32,140 bases of DNA from Phycisphaerales bacterium (GCA_022843045.1 JALHOJ010000051.1:1-32140), one strand, 5' to 3'. Positions 8,438-19,202 are shown, counted from the first letter of the stretch. Translations and numbers: made by a program. Notes: generated from the letters alone by a model not told the origin.

Positions 8438-8630
8438 GGCTCTCGAACGCAGAGGAAAACAGACAGGAAGAAAGAGGTCGCGGAGAGAAGCGGCTCTGGT
8501 TGGCTGCGCAGGTGCGCAAAGTGGATGGGCGAGTGGGAGGATCGAACGGGTCCGCAGGGCGAACGGACGAACCTGCGCATGCTCTGCTTTCCTCTTTTCT
8601 TCTCTCCGTCTTCCTCTGCATTCAAGAGCC
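8438..8630. repeat. Long nested inverted repeat (~193 bp) with word-like arms
   Basis: The left arm from 8438 (GGCTCTCGAACGCAGAGG, then A/G-rich) matches the reverse complement of the right arm ending at 8630 (GGCTCTTGAATGCAGAGG, then A/G-rich) with few mismatches over about 40 bp. Inside, TGCGCAGGT pairs with ACCTGCGCA, and at the centre GTCCG pairs with CGGAC. The whole gap between the cyclase gene and the lipoprotein gene is thus one cruciform-capable element. It has no T-run. Arms made of CAGAGG/GAAGA-type words resemble REP-like intergenic elements seen in several bacterial phyla; the kinship is inference. Confidence 0.75.
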
Positions 8631-8665
8631 AACGCGTACCGGTGTGGACTGAGTCACTGTGCGGT

Positions 8666-8671
8666 TAGAAT
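8666..8671 (+). promoter_or_regulatory. Candidate -10 box (TAGAAT) giving a leaderless mRNA
   Basis: TAGAAT lies six bases before the ATG at 8678, so transcription would begin at or next to the start codon. No Shine-Dalgarno is present. The -35 side is weak (GTGGACT near 8644-8650). The same hexamer serves as -10 of the acpP promoter at 29715. Confidence 0.4.
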
Positions 8672-8677
8672 CGCGGC

Positions 8678-9559
8678 ATGCGATACTTCATGCGGCGTGG
8701 CGTGGTGTTGGTGGGCGTGTTGGGGGCGGGGCTTGGGCTCTCTGGGTGCATCGTGCAGGAGATTCGCGACGACCTCAAGGGCGTCAACGCGAAGCTGGGC
8801 ACGGTAGAGACCAATCTGAACGAGACGAACAAGATGCTCGCGGGCGCCAATGAACGGTTGACGGGCGTGGGGGGCGGCCTGGAAGTGACGAACTCGTCGC
8901 TGAGCACGCTGGACGAGCGGGTGCGGCTGCTCTCGTCAATCGAGAAGAGCATGGTGAAGCTGGACGCGCACCTCGCGAGCCTGCGCGGGACGATTGCGCG
9001 GATTGACAGCACGATTCCGTTCCTTGACTTGGGCGGGGATGCGCCGGTGGAGACTGCGGCATCGGCGGGTGAGAGTGGCGATGCGAGCGTGAAGAGTGAC
9101 GTGGCGGCGGATGCCGTCACGGGGGACGTGGTTCAGCGGGCCGGCGGGGAAGCGGGGGAAGGTGCGGCGAAGGTGAGTGGGGGCGATGCGGCAGGCCCCG
9201 GAGCGGCGGTGGCGGCGAGCACGCCTCGTGATGCTTGGGTGGGGCCGTGGGTCAGTGCGGATCCGCGGCGGACGTACACGCTGGTGTTGATGGCGGACGG
9301 GCAGTACATGCGGGAGGAGTCGTACACACAGGTTGGTCAGAATGGGCAGATCGAGCAGTCGCGGGTGGAGTTGGGTGCGTGGCGGCGAGAAGGTGGAGAG
9401 GCCAGCGGCGGCAAGTTGGAGTTAATCTTGACGCCGCGAGATGGTGTGAAGGATGCTGCGGGGAATGCGATTGAGCTGAGACTTCGCGTGCTGCATCAGA
9501 CGTCGCGGACGCTGACGCTGAGCGGGGGACAGGGGCCGAGGGTCTTGAGGAAGCCTTGA
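8678..9559 (+). CDS. Coiled-coil lipoprotein, function unknown
   Basis: 293 residues. The signal MRYFMRRGVVLVGVLGAGLGLSGC ends in the lipobox LSGC, giving lipidated Cys24. Residues about 28-112 are a heptad-like helical stretch with repeated Asn/Leu/Thr spacing, probably a coiled coil. A Gly/Ala/Glu-rich flexible linker follows (about 120-180). The C-terminal domain (about 185-293) starts DAWVGPWVSADPRRTYTLVLMADGQY and looks like a small beta-sandwich of the lipocalin/DUF type (TYTLxLxxDGxY...GxW). I do not recognise a named family. It would sit in the outer or inner membrane, with the coiled coil possibly reaching across the periplasm. It is flanked upstream by the long inverted repeat and faces the minus-strand hypothetical gene. 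Confidence 0.8.
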   Translation: MRYFMRRGVVLVGVLGAGLGLSGCIVQEIRDDLKGVNAKLGTVETNLNETNKMLAGANERLTGVGGGLEVTNSSLSTLDERVRLLSSIEKSMVKLDAHLASLRGTIARIDSTIPFLDLGGDAPVETAASAGESGDASVKSDVAADAVTGDVVQRAGGEAGEGAAKVSGGDAAGPGAAVAASTPRDAWVGPWVSADPRRTYTLVLMADGQYMREESYTQVGQNGQIEQSRVELGAWRREGGEASGGKLELILTPRDGVKDAAGNAIELRLRVLHQTSRTLTLSGGQGPRVLRKP

Positions 9560-9579
9560 GAACGCTCACGGCGGGCGGC

Positions 9580-9927
9580 TCAAAACGTGTGCCTCATTTG
9601 TGCCGCGAGCGCGAGTGCTCGATGGAATCTGGCGGGGTCGACGCCGAAGGCTTCACGACACTCGAGGGTTGGGCGTGCGATGATGTTCTGTTCCTTCTGT
9701 GATGAAGGGCTATCGATGTTCTGGAGAACGACGCGGAGTTCACGCTCTGAGATCGCGACGTGATCGCGCCAGCAGGTAAGCAGTTGCTCGCGATGCAGGG
9801 CGAGCAGCCACGCTCGGGCGGTCGGCGGATCCTTGAGTACGGCGAAGGCGTAGGGCAGCGGTTCCGGATGCTCAACGAGATCTCCGAGCAGATGGAAGAG
9901 CGGGGATTGCCAATCGATGTTTGCCAA
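9580..9927 (-). CDS. Hypothetical protein downstream of atpD
   Basis: 115 residues from a TTG; no ATG or GTG exists between this and the in-frame stop in the atpD terminator. Composition is balanced (Leu, Glu, Arg, His, few runs of Arg or Pro), unlike the antisense shadows of this window, which supports a real gene. Third codon positions look less GC-rich than in neighbours. The sequence appears helical, with segments LLALHREQLLTCWRDHVA and ARFHRALALAAQ, and has no signal peptide or membrane helix. I recognise no family. It lies just beyond the atpD terminator and would need its own promoter or readthrough. It could still be non-coding. Confidence 0.5.
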   Translation of the reverse strand: MANIDWQSPLFHLLGDLVEHPEPLPYAFAVLKDPPTARAWLLALHREQLLTCWRDHVAISERELRVVLQNIDSPSSQKEQNIIARPTLECREAFGVDPARFHRALALAAQMRHTF

Positions 9928-9939
9928 CGCTGGGATGGT

Positions 9940-9969
9940 AAAGAAAAACCCACGCCGGGGCGTGGGTTT
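9940..9969 (-). terminator. Rho-independent terminator of atpD
   Basis: On the minus strand a ten-pair stem AAACCCACGC / GCGTGGGTTT closes a CCCG loop and is followed by TTCTTT. It begins about 58 bases after the atpD stop codon. Strong match to an intrinsic terminator. Confidence 0.88.
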
Positions 9970-10026
9970 GAAGGATCAAATTGGGGGCCACTCGGCCGGT
10001 CAGGCTCGGAGAGCCGGGGTACCCAC

Positions 10027-12293
<2,267 letters not shown>

Positions 12294-12328
12294 GTTTCGT
12301 TGTATCCATGGCAACATGATCCCGAAAG

Positions 12329-12354
12329 CCCCGCCGTAAGGAGCGGGGATTTTT
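12329..12354 (+). terminator. Rho-independent terminator of hsp20
   Basis: Stem CCCCGC / GCGGGG around an eight-base loop, followed by ATTTTT. It lies 35 bases after the hsp20 stop codon. Confidence 0.88.
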
Positions 12355-12523
12355 GTATGTTGGGCGGGTGGAAAAGGCCGGATAACGCGCTTGTTTCGTG
12401 TGGAAAAAACGTGCAAATAGTGCAAGAACGAGTATCATTGCGGTGTAGCACCGGTACAAGTCCGGGCCCGGCGACCATGGGTGGCGTTGGGGTGGCAGCA
12501 GATCAGAGATTGAGGAGGTTCAC

Positions 12524-13789
12524 ATGAAGCGTGGAATGTTCTTGGTTGCGTCGTGCGGCCTGGCGACGGCGGCTCTCGCACAGCCTGCGGCGACCGATTT
12601 GGGCGCTTTGACGATTGGCACGCCCACGACAGCGTCGCCGACGCTGGCCGCGGCCAATGAAGTGCTTTGGTACACCTTCACCATCGGTGCGGGAACGAGT
12701 GCGGAAGTGTACTTGGACATCGATACGGAAGGCACGGCGCTGGCCCCGGGCAACGACTGTGAGATCGGGCTTTTCAGCTCTGACGGCACCTTGATCGCCA
12801 GCGACGACGATGATGGAAGCGGCCTCATGAGCGCGCTGTCGTTTGGCGGCGGGTGCGTTTCGCGGCCCGGCGCCGCGGGTGGCACGGCGTTCAACGGTCG
12901 CGATGGAAGTCTGGCGGCGGGCACGTACTTCGTCTCGTTCACCGGGTACAACTCGACGTTCGCAGCCGGTTGGTCGGTCGTCAGCGCGTCGGTGAATCTC
13001 GGTGCCGGTCAATTGAGCGTTCGCTACGGAACGGTCGTGAACACGCCCACGCCGGGCGAGTTCGTCGAGCCCTGCGGCGCGGATGCGGGCGATGTTCCCT
13101 CGAATGCAACGGCTGCGGACGGGCAGACCGGCTCGCTGAACACGATTCGCGGCACGATCGGCGTGGCGGCTGACTCGGACATGTACATCATCAACGTGTG
13201 CGACGCGGCGTCATTCTCGGCGTCGACGGTCGGCGGGACCACGCTGGACACTCAGATGTTCCTGTTCAACCTGGACGGTACGGGCGTGGTGTTCAACGAC
13301 GACGTGGTGGGCGGGACGGTGCTGCAGTCCGCCCTCACCAGCCAGTTTGTCACGCAGAACGGTCAATATCTGCTCGCGGTCAGCGCGTGGGACCGCGACC
13401 CGGTCGATGCGGCAGGCGGCGCGCTGTGGATTGATACTCCGTTCCGGTCGGAGCGGGCGCCGGATGGACCCTCTGCCAGCAGCCCGATGACGGGATGGAC
13501 CGGCACGGGCGGCACCGGTTCCTACGCCATCACGCTGACCGGCGCGTGCTTCGCCGGGCCCAGCGGGCCGATCTGCAACGACATCGACTTCAACAACGAC
13601 GGTTCGTTCTTTGATCCCGATGACGTCGATGCCTTCTTCAGCGTCTTCAGCGAGGGTCCGTGCATCCCCGCGACGGCGACGTGCGATGGCGTGGACTTCA
13701 ACAACGACGGATCGCTGTTTGACCCGTGTGACATCGACGCGTTCTTCCTGGTTTTCAGCGAAGGCCCGTGCACGCTGTGCGGCGAGTGA
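12524..13789 (+). CDS. Secreted protein with dockerin-like C-terminal module
   Basis: 421 residues. ATG 12524 has AGGAGG five bases upstream and starts a signal peptide cut after ALA (MKRGMFLVASCGLATAALA). Two beta-rich regions follow (about 25-175 and 180-345), each like a pre-peptidase C-terminal (PPC) or adhesion-type domain, with DxDTEGTALAPGNDCEIGLFS and DTQMFLFNLDGTG segments. The last 70 residues are two units, DFNNDGSFFDPDDVDAFFSVFSEGPC and a second like it, each with a D-x-N-x-D-G calcium-loop pattern and cysteines between units. This is a dockerin-like tail; calcium binding is expected from the pattern, while a cohesin-like partner is unknown. The protein is probably extracellular or surface-held. 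A terminator follows the stop. Confidence 0.85.
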   Translation: MKRGMFLVASCGLATAALAQPAATDLGALTIGTPTTASPTLAAANEVLWYTFTIGAGTSAEVYLDIDTEGTALAPGNDCEIGLFSSDGTLIASDDDDGSGLMSALSFGGGCVSRPGAAGGTAFNGRDGSLAAGTYFVSFTGYNSTFAAGWSVVSASVNLGAGQLSVRYGTVVNTPTPGEFVEPCGADAGDVPSNATAADGQTGSLNTIRGTIGVAADSDMYIINVCDAASFSASTVGGTTLDTQMFLFNLDGTGVVFNDDVVGGTVLQSALTSQFVTQNGQYLLAVSAWDRDPVDAAGGALWIDTPFRSERAPDGPSASSPMTGWTGTGGTGSYAITLTGACFAGPSGPICNDIDFNNDGSFFDPDDVDAFFSVFSEGPCIPATATCDGVDFNNDGSLFDPCDIDAFFLVFSEGPCTLCGE

Positions 13790-13819
13790 AGACGTGAGCT
13801 GGACAATCTGATCACCAAC

Positions 13820-13855
13820 GAGCGACCGAGCGAAGGCTCGGTCGCTCCTTTTTTT
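13820..13855 (+). terminator. Strong Rho-independent terminator
   Basis: A perfect 12-base-pair stem GAGCGACCGAGC / GCTCGGTCGCTC with a GAAG loop, followed by C and seven T residues. It ends the transcript of the first dockerin-tailed protein. Confidence 0.95.
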
Positions 13856-14001
13856 GTGCGACTTTGCAGAGATCTCAGGGGGGGCGGGAAGATTCTCAAA
13901 AAAATGCGACCGGCGTGGCTCGATCGTCGCTCCTCCAAAAGTGGCCTTGTCGGCCCCATGCCTATCGGGAACCGAACTCTCGTGGTTGCAAGGAGCAAGC
14001 C

Positions 14002-16716
14002 ATGCGTCAGACTCTTTCGTCCGTTCCTCTTCGTTCCATCGCCGTTGGGATTGTCGCGGCGTGTGGCCTCGCGTCGCAAGTTCAGGCCCAGTGCTCGTCG
14101 AACACGGTGAACCAGCTGTGGGGTGAGGCGCAGGTGGTCAAGGTACGCAACGGGGTGGCGTACTTGGGCTACGACGGTCGCCTGCAGTTGATGAACGTGC
14201 TGAACCCAGCGATTCCGATCAGCCTAGGGAAGGCGGCGTTCAGCGGCACGGCTGAGGAACTGCACCTGGATGGGAATTACGTGTACATCGCCGCGGGGCA
14301 CGGAGGATTGGTGATCGTGGACGTCTCCAACACTGCCTCGCCCGTGGTTGTGGGCACGCTGGACGTGGGCAAGGCGACGGACATCGCGGTGTCGAACTCG
14401 ACGGCGTTCGTCGCAGCGGACTTTGATGCGAAGATCGTGGACGTGACCAACCCGGCCTCGCCCACGCTCGAAGCGACGTACGACCACAGCACCGCGTGGG
14501 TGGATTCGATCGCGAGTTCGGGGTCGACGTTCTACGTCTGCAACACCACGGGGACGGTGGACGCGGTGGACGCGTCGAATCGGGCCTCGCCCGTGCTGCT
14601 GGACACGATCGAAACTTCGACCTCGATCGGCGAGGACCTGGTGCTGCGAGGCAACACGCTGGCGGTGATCGCGTGGGACAGCACGACGCTGGTCAACATC
14701 ACCAATCCAGCGGCGATGACGAGCAGTTCGGTCCTGCCCAACGAGGGGATCAACAGGCATGGGGCGATCAGCGTGGACGGCGGGGTGACGCGGATTCACT
14801 ATGGGTACGATGACACGCAGATTCGCACGTACGACATCACGAATCCCGCAGCTCCGATCCTGCAGTCGACGATCGCCGGGTTTGCATCCACCCATCAACT
14901 CACGACGAGCGCGGGGGACCTGTACGAGTTGGGATCGGGGGACGTCCGCGTGCTTGACTTCGCGAATCCCGCGTCGCCCGTGGAGCTGGCGACGATCGAG
15001 CGCGAGCCGGTGTTTCCGGATCCCCTGGTGATCAGCGGGTCGACCGCGCTATATGGCGATGGCAATGAGCTGTACGCGATGAACGTCGCGGTGCCGACGG
15101 CGCCGACGGTGCCGGTACTGGTGTATACGTCAGCAGCGGATGACATCGTCGATCTGGTGATCGAGGGGAGCAGGCTGTATCTGGCGAGCGAGGAGTTCTC
15201 GGGAGATAGCCGCATTGAGATTCTGGACATCACGAATCCCGCCGCGCCGTCGCCCTTGGGTGGTCGCACGATCCCCGCAGGTCCCGAGTCGATGGGCGTG
15301 TTGGACAGTCGGGTCTTCGTGCTGGACGAAACGGACACACTGCGGATTCTGGACGCGAGCGTTGCCAACGCGGTGACGGAGGAGGGCTCGATCGACCTCT
15401 CGGGCGAGATCGGCTTCAGTCTCTTCTCGTCCGTGCATCCGGTGGGCGGGCTTGTGTTCGTCGGGCATGAGGAGGGGGTTCCGGTGGTCGACGTGTCGCG
15501 GCCTTGGGCTCCGACTCTGGTGACGACGCTGCTCCCTCGCTCGGGCGAGTATGTCGAGACGTTCGTGATGCGAGGCAACACGGCGTTCGTCGCGCAGAGC
15601 GACGACCTGATCGAAGCTCTGGACGTGAGCGACCCAATGTCGCCCGTGCTGCTGGATTCGATCCCGAGCCCCGACGGGATCGACGAGATGGGCATGGTCG
15701 ACTCGCTGCTGTTCGTGTATGACTACGCCGACCAGCTCAACATCGTGGACACGACGGATCCCGCGGACATCGCGCTGGTGTCGAGCCAGGGCTTCGGCGG
15801 AGAACCCGAGGATTTTGCACGCCGGGCCAACACGCTGTGGACGTCCAGCTTCAAGGGCGTGTACGCGGTCGCGCTGCCCGAATTCCCGCGGATCACGGCG
15901 TGGCCGCAGGATCAAGCCCTGTGCGCGGGGACGCCCAGCGTGGCGTTCTCGGTGACGGTCGGGAACAACGCGGGGGCGACCTATCAGTGGCAGCGCAACG
16001 GACTGAACGTGCTCGACGGGGCCGCGCCGGGTGGGGCAACGTTCGCGGGCGCAACGACCAGCACGTTCACGATCACCAACCCGTCGCTTGGGCAGCTGGG
16101 CGAGTACGTGTGCGTGATCTCGAAGGGATGCGGCGTGACGACGACGGAACCGGCGAGCCTGTACTTCGCCGTGCCGCCCACGATCGCGCTGCAGCCGCAG
16201 TCTCAGACGATCTGCCGGCGCGATGGGGTGTCGTTCTCTGTGGCGGGGATCGTGACTCCGCCAGTGACGTATCGCTGGCAGTACGAGACTCCGGTGGGTT
16301 CGGGCGTGTGGACGAACGTCGAGGACGGACCGACGCAGCGGATGGTGATCGAGGGCTCGCGCGAGCGGGTGCTGACAATCACGGCGCAGCCAGGGCAGAC
16401 GATTCCCAATGCGCTGGGAACGAACTATCGCGTGACGGTGACCAACGCGTGCCGGGAGGAGACGAGTAACTCCGCGTTGTTGACGCTGTCAGGCGCGTGC
16501 TGCGACTCGATTGACTTCAACAACGATGGATCGCTGTTTGATCCCACCGACATCGACGCGTTCCTGAGCGTGTTCAGCGAGGGGCCGTGTATTCCGGGCG
16601 GCGCGACGTGCAATGACGTGGACTTCAACAACGACACGTCGCTGTTTGATCCGTGCGACATTGACAGCTTCCTGCTGGTCTTCAGCGAGGGGCCTTGCAC
16701 GGGGTGTGGGGCGTAA
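14002..16716 (+). CDS. Secreted LVIVD beta-propeller protein with two Ig-like domains and dockerin-like tail
   Basis: 904 residues. ATG 14002 has AAGGAG six bases upstream and begins a signal peptide cut after VQA. Residues about 35-630 are a series of LVIVD repeats (GLVIVDVSNTASPVVVGTL, IVDVTNPASPTLEATY, LRILDAS and others), which fold into beta-propellers in surface proteins. Two Ig-like domains follow (about 632-718 and 719-830; first has TYQWQRNG and GEYVCVIS, second has YRWQYE). The C-terminus holds two DFNNDGSLFDPTDIDAF-type units with cysteines, the same tail as in the previous gene. No catalytic site is seen; a binding or adhesion role at the cell surface is inferred. The upstream open frame from 13864 is not part of it. 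A long inverted repeat starts right after the stop. Confidence 0.87.
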   Translation: MRQTLSSVPLRSIAVGIVAACGLASQVQAQCSSNTVNQLWGEAQVVKVRNGVAYLGYDGRLQLMNVLNPAIPISLGKAAFSGTAEELHLDGNYVYIAAGHGGLVIVDVSNTASPVVVGTLDVGKATDIAVSNSTAFVAADFDAKIVDVTNPASPTLEATYDHSTAWVDSIASSGSTFYVCNTTGTVDAVDASNRASPVLLDTIETSTSIGEDLVLRGNTLAVIAWDSTTLVNITNPAAMTSSSVLPNEGINRHGAISVDGGVTRIHYGYDDTQIRTYDITNPAAPILQSTIAGFASTHQLTTSAGDLYELGSGDVRVLDFANPASPVELATIEREPVFPDPLVISGSTALYGDGNELYAMNVAVPTAPTVPVLVYTSAADDIVDLVIEGSRLYLASEEFSGDSRIEILDITNPAAPSPLGGRTIPAGPESMGVLDSRVFVLDETDTLRILDASVANAVTEEGSIDLSGEIGFSLFSSVHPVGGLVFVGHEEGVPVVDVSRPWAPTLVTTLLPRSGEYVETFVMRGNTAFVAQSDDLIEALDVSDPMSPVLLDSIPSPDGIDEMGMVDSLLFVYDYADQLNIVDTTDPADIALVSSQGFGGEPEDFARRANTLWTSSFKGVYAVALPEFPRITAWPQDQALCAGTPSVAFSVTVGNNAGATYQWQRNGLNVLDGAAPGGATFAGATTSTFTITNPSLGQLGEYVCVISKGCGVTTTEPASLYFAVPPTIALQPQSQTICRRDGVSFSVAGIVTPPVTYRWQYETPVGSGVWTNVEDGPTQRMVIEGSRERVLTITAQPGQTIPNALGTNYRVTVTNACREETSNSALLTLSGACCDSIDFNNDGSLFDPTDIDAFLSVFSEGPCIPGGATCNDVDFNNDTSLFDPCDIDSFLLVFSEGPCTGCGA

Positions 16717-16717
16717 A

Positions 16718-16822
16718 AGCGAAAAGCGATACAGCGAAGAGCGAAAATGAAGGAGGGTCGGAGGCCTGTGGGGGCTTCCGGCCCTGTTTTCATTTTCGCT
16801 TCATCGCTTTTCGCTTTTCGCT
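16718..16822. repeat. Long inverted repeat (~105 bp) with AGCGAAA-word arms
   Basis: The left arm (AGCGAAAAGCGA... ending AGCGAAAATGAA at 16751) matches the reverse complement of the right arm (16788-16822) nearly throughout. The inner part, GGGTCGGAGGCC against GGCTTCCGGCCC, extends the stem to a TGTGGG loop. It begins two bases after the TAA of the LVIVD gene and ends 27 bases before the decarboxylase ATG. There is no terminal T-run on the plus strand beyond TTTTCG words, so it is not a standard terminator although it could stop or stabilise RNA. Confidence 0.85.
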
Positions 16823-16848
16823 GTGGCCTCGAACTCGTACTCTCTGGC

Positions 16849-18417
16849 ATGGAGCCCAGGCTTGATTCACGAGAACTTGGCGACGCGGCGGGCAGGGCGG
16901 CGGCATGGGTTGGGGGGTATTGGGCGCGGCTGCGGGCGCGGCCGGAGTCGCTGGCGGTGTTGTCTCGGGCCAGGCCCGGGGATGTGCTGCGGGCGTTGCC
17001 TTTGGAAGCGCCGGAGCGCGGGCTTGCGGGCGAGGGCGGGCTTGGGGAGGCGGGGTGGGGCGAGATCGTGCGGGATCTTGATGAAGTTGTGATGCCTGGG
17101 CTCACGCACTGGCAGCATCCCAACTTCTACGCTTTTTTTCCGAGCAACATTTCGACGCCTGCGGTGGTGGGGGAGTTGCTGAGCGCGGGGTTGGGCGTGC
17201 AGGGGATGCTGTGGGCGACGAGCCCGGCGTGCACAGAGCTCGAGACGCGGGTGCTGGATTGGCTGGGGCGGGCGATCGGGCTGCCCAGCGACTTCTTGAG
17301 CGAGAGCGGCGGCGGAACGGGGCGGGGCGGGGGCGTCATCGAAGGCACGGCGAGCGAAGCGGCGTTGGTGGCGCTGTGCGCGGCGCGGCATCGGGCGAGG
17401 CACGCGATTGCTGCGACAGGCGCGAGCGCGGATGAAGGTCGGTGGACGATCTACACCTCGACGCAGGCGCACTCGTCGATCCTGAAGGCGGCGATGATCG
17501 CGGGGCTGGCGCGAGGACCGGAAGACCGGTCGCAGGTGCGGTTGATCGATGTGGACTCGCGGATGCGGATGCGTGTGGACTTGCTGGCGGAGGCGATGCG
17601 GGCGGACATCGCCGCGGGCCGCGTGCCGATGTTCGTGTGCGCGACGGTGGGAACGACGAGCAGTACGGCGATTGATGACGTCGGCGCAATCGCAGACGCT
17701 CTGGCTGCTGTCGCTGCCTCTTCGTCACTTCTTCCGTGGCTTCATGTTGACGCCGCGCATGCGGGTGCGGCGTGCATCTGCCCGGAGTTTCAGCATTGGC
17801 TGCGGGGTGTCGAGCACGCCGATTCGATGTGTTTCAATCCCCACAAGTGGCTGCTCACGAACTTTGACTGCGATTGCTTCTGGACGCGCGATCGGGCGAG
17901 CGTGACGGGGGCGATGTCGATCACGCCGGAGTACTTGCGGAATCAGGCGAGCGATGCCGGAGAGGTGATTGACTATCGCGATTGGCAGGTGCCGCTGGGA
18001 AGGCGGTTTCGGGCGCTGAAGTTGTGGCTGGTGATGCGGTGGTATGGGCTGGAGGGGCTGCGGGCGTACATCCGGTCGCACATGGAGATGGCGGCGGATT
18101 TTGAGGCGTTGGTGCGGGCGGATGGGCGGTTTGAGCTGGTGACGGAGCGGACGATGAACCTCGTGTGCTTCCGGCTGTCGCCTCGACGTGGTGAAGCGGC
18201 GGCGGAGACGGATCGGCGAAATCGCGAACTGATTGCGAAGATCAACGGGTCGGGGCTGGCTTATCTCACGCACACCACGCTGCCGGTGTTTGAGGGCGAG
18301 CGGACGGCGGGGTCGATGTATGTGCTGCGGATGGCGATTGGGGCGGTCCTGACGCGCAGCGAGGATGTGCGCGGGACGTGGGCGTTGATCCAGCGACTTG
18401 CGAACGATGTTGCGTAA
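16849..18417 (+). CDS. PLP-dependent aromatic-L-amino-acid decarboxylase family protein
   Basis: 522 residues. ATG 16849 was chosen because the open frame before it consists of the inverted-repeat arm. The group II decarboxylase fold is evident: HWQHPNFYAFFPSN near 87-100, IEGTASEAALVAL (substrate/PLP phosphate loop), TSTQAHSSILKAA with the PLP-stacking His208, WLHVDAAHAG with the pyridine-binding Asp near 301, and NPHKWL with the Schiff-base Lys333. The family decarboxylates tyrosine, tryptophan, DOPA or phenylalanine to amines in the cytoplasm; the substrate cannot be told from sequence alone. It precedes kdsB by eight bases, so the two may be co-transcribed, though no pathway link is obvious. 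Confidence 0.92.
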   Translation: MEPRLDSRELGDAAGRAAAWVGGYWARLRARPESLAVLSRARPGDVLRALPLEAPERGLAGEGGLGEAGWGEIVRDLDEVVMPGLTHWQHPNFYAFFPSNISTPAVVGELLSAGLGVQGMLWATSPACTELETRVLDWLGRAIGLPSDFLSESGGGTGRGGGVIEGTASEAALVALCAARHRARHAIAATGASADEGRWTIYTSTQAHSSILKAAMIAGLARGPEDRSQVRLIDVDSRMRMRVDLLAEAMRADIAAGRVPMFVCATVGTTSSTAIDDVGAIADALAAVAASSSLLPWLHVDAAHAGAACICPEFQHWLRGVEHADSMCFNPHKWLLTNFDCDCFWTRDRASVTGAMSITPEYLRNQASDAGEVIDYRDWQVPLGRRFRALKLWLVMRWYGLEGLRAYIRSHMEMAADFEALVRADGRFELVTERTMNLVCFRLSPRRGEAAAETDRRNRELIAKINGSGLAYLTHTTLPVFEGERTAGSMYVLRMAIGAVLTRSEDVRGTWALIQRLANDVA

Positions 18418-18425
18418 GGCAAAGC

Positions 18426-19202
18426 ATGTCCAACTCACCCACCATCGTCGCGATGATTCCCGCCCGCCTGGGCTCGACGCGCTTCCCAGAGAAGGTGCTG
18501 GCCAGCCGCACGGGTAAGCCGCTGATTCAGCATGTGTATGAGAATGCGCTGCGGGCGAAGCGGCCGAGGCGGGTCGTGATCGCGACGGATCATGAGCGGG
18601 TGCGGGCGGCGTGCGTGGCGTTTGGGGCCGAGGTCGTGATGACCGACGAGGCGCATCCGAACGGGACGAGCCGGTTGGCGCAGGCGGCGCGGGTCTTGGG
18701 GCTTGGCGAGACGGACATCGTCGTGAATGTGCAGGGGGATGAGCCGGAGATGGAGCCGGGGGTGATTGATGCGTGCGTGGACGCGATGGTAACGCCGCCG
18801 TCTCGTGAATCAGTCGAGATGGCGACGGTGGCGTCGCCTTGGAACCCGGAGGACGACCCGGCGAACCCGGCGATCGTGAAAGTCGTGACGGCCAAGATCG
18901 GTGCCGCGCGGCGCGCCTTGTACTTCTCGCGGTCGCGCGTGCCTTTTCCGCGGAATCAGGCGGCACCATACGAGCCGCTGCTGCGGCATGTGGGGATATA
19001 CGCGTATCGGAATCGGTTCCTGCAGCGGTACATCACGCTGGAGTCCACGCCTCTTGAGCGGATCGAGAGTTTGGAGCAACTGCGGGTGCTGGAGCATGGG
19101 TTTGCGATTGGGGTGGCGATTGTGGAGAGTCGGGGGACGGGGATTGACACGCCGGAGCAGTATGAGGCGTTTGTGAAACGCTGCAACGAACGCCGGGCCT
19201 GA
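18426..19202 (+). CDS. kdsB: 3-deoxy-manno-octulosonate cytidylyltransferase (CMP-Kdo synthetase)
   Basis: 258 residues, normal length. It begins MSNSPTIVAMIPARLGSTRFPEKVL, the KdsB nucleotide-binding N-terminus, and continues with VVIATDHERV, NGTSRLAQAA, VVNVQGDEPEM, ALYFSRSRVPFPR and LRHVGIYAYR, all hallmark segments. It activates Kdo with CTP to CMP-Kdo for the inner core of lipopolysaccharide. It implies a lipid A/Kdo-bearing outer membrane in this organism. The start lies eight bases after the decarboxylase stop. The 3' end is part of an eight-base-pair hairpin stem (19193-19200 with 19218-19225), so its stop codon region is structured. Confidence 0.96.
   Translation: MSNSPTIVAMIPARLGSTRFPEKVLASRTGKPLIQHVYENALRAKRPRRVVIATDHERVRAACVAFGAEVVMTDEAHPNGTSRLAQAARVLGLGETDIVVNVQGDEPEMEPGVIDACVDAMVTPPSRESVEMATVASPWNPEDDPANPAIVKVVTAKIGAARRALYFSRSRVPFPRNQAAPYEPLLRHVGIYAYRNRFLQRYITLESTPLERIESLEQLRVLEHGFAIGVAIVESRGTGIDTPEQYEAFVKRCNERRA

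Noticed and set aside
14100-16500. Repeated segments in the LVIVD gene as a possible DNA repeat array
   Set aside because: The repetition is at protein level (beta-propeller blades) with diverged DNA; it is not a CRISPR or tandem DNA repeat.
16747-16848. Upstream start for the decarboxylase at 16747
   Set aside because: The added residues are encoded by the loop and right arm of the long inverted repeat and match nothing in the family.
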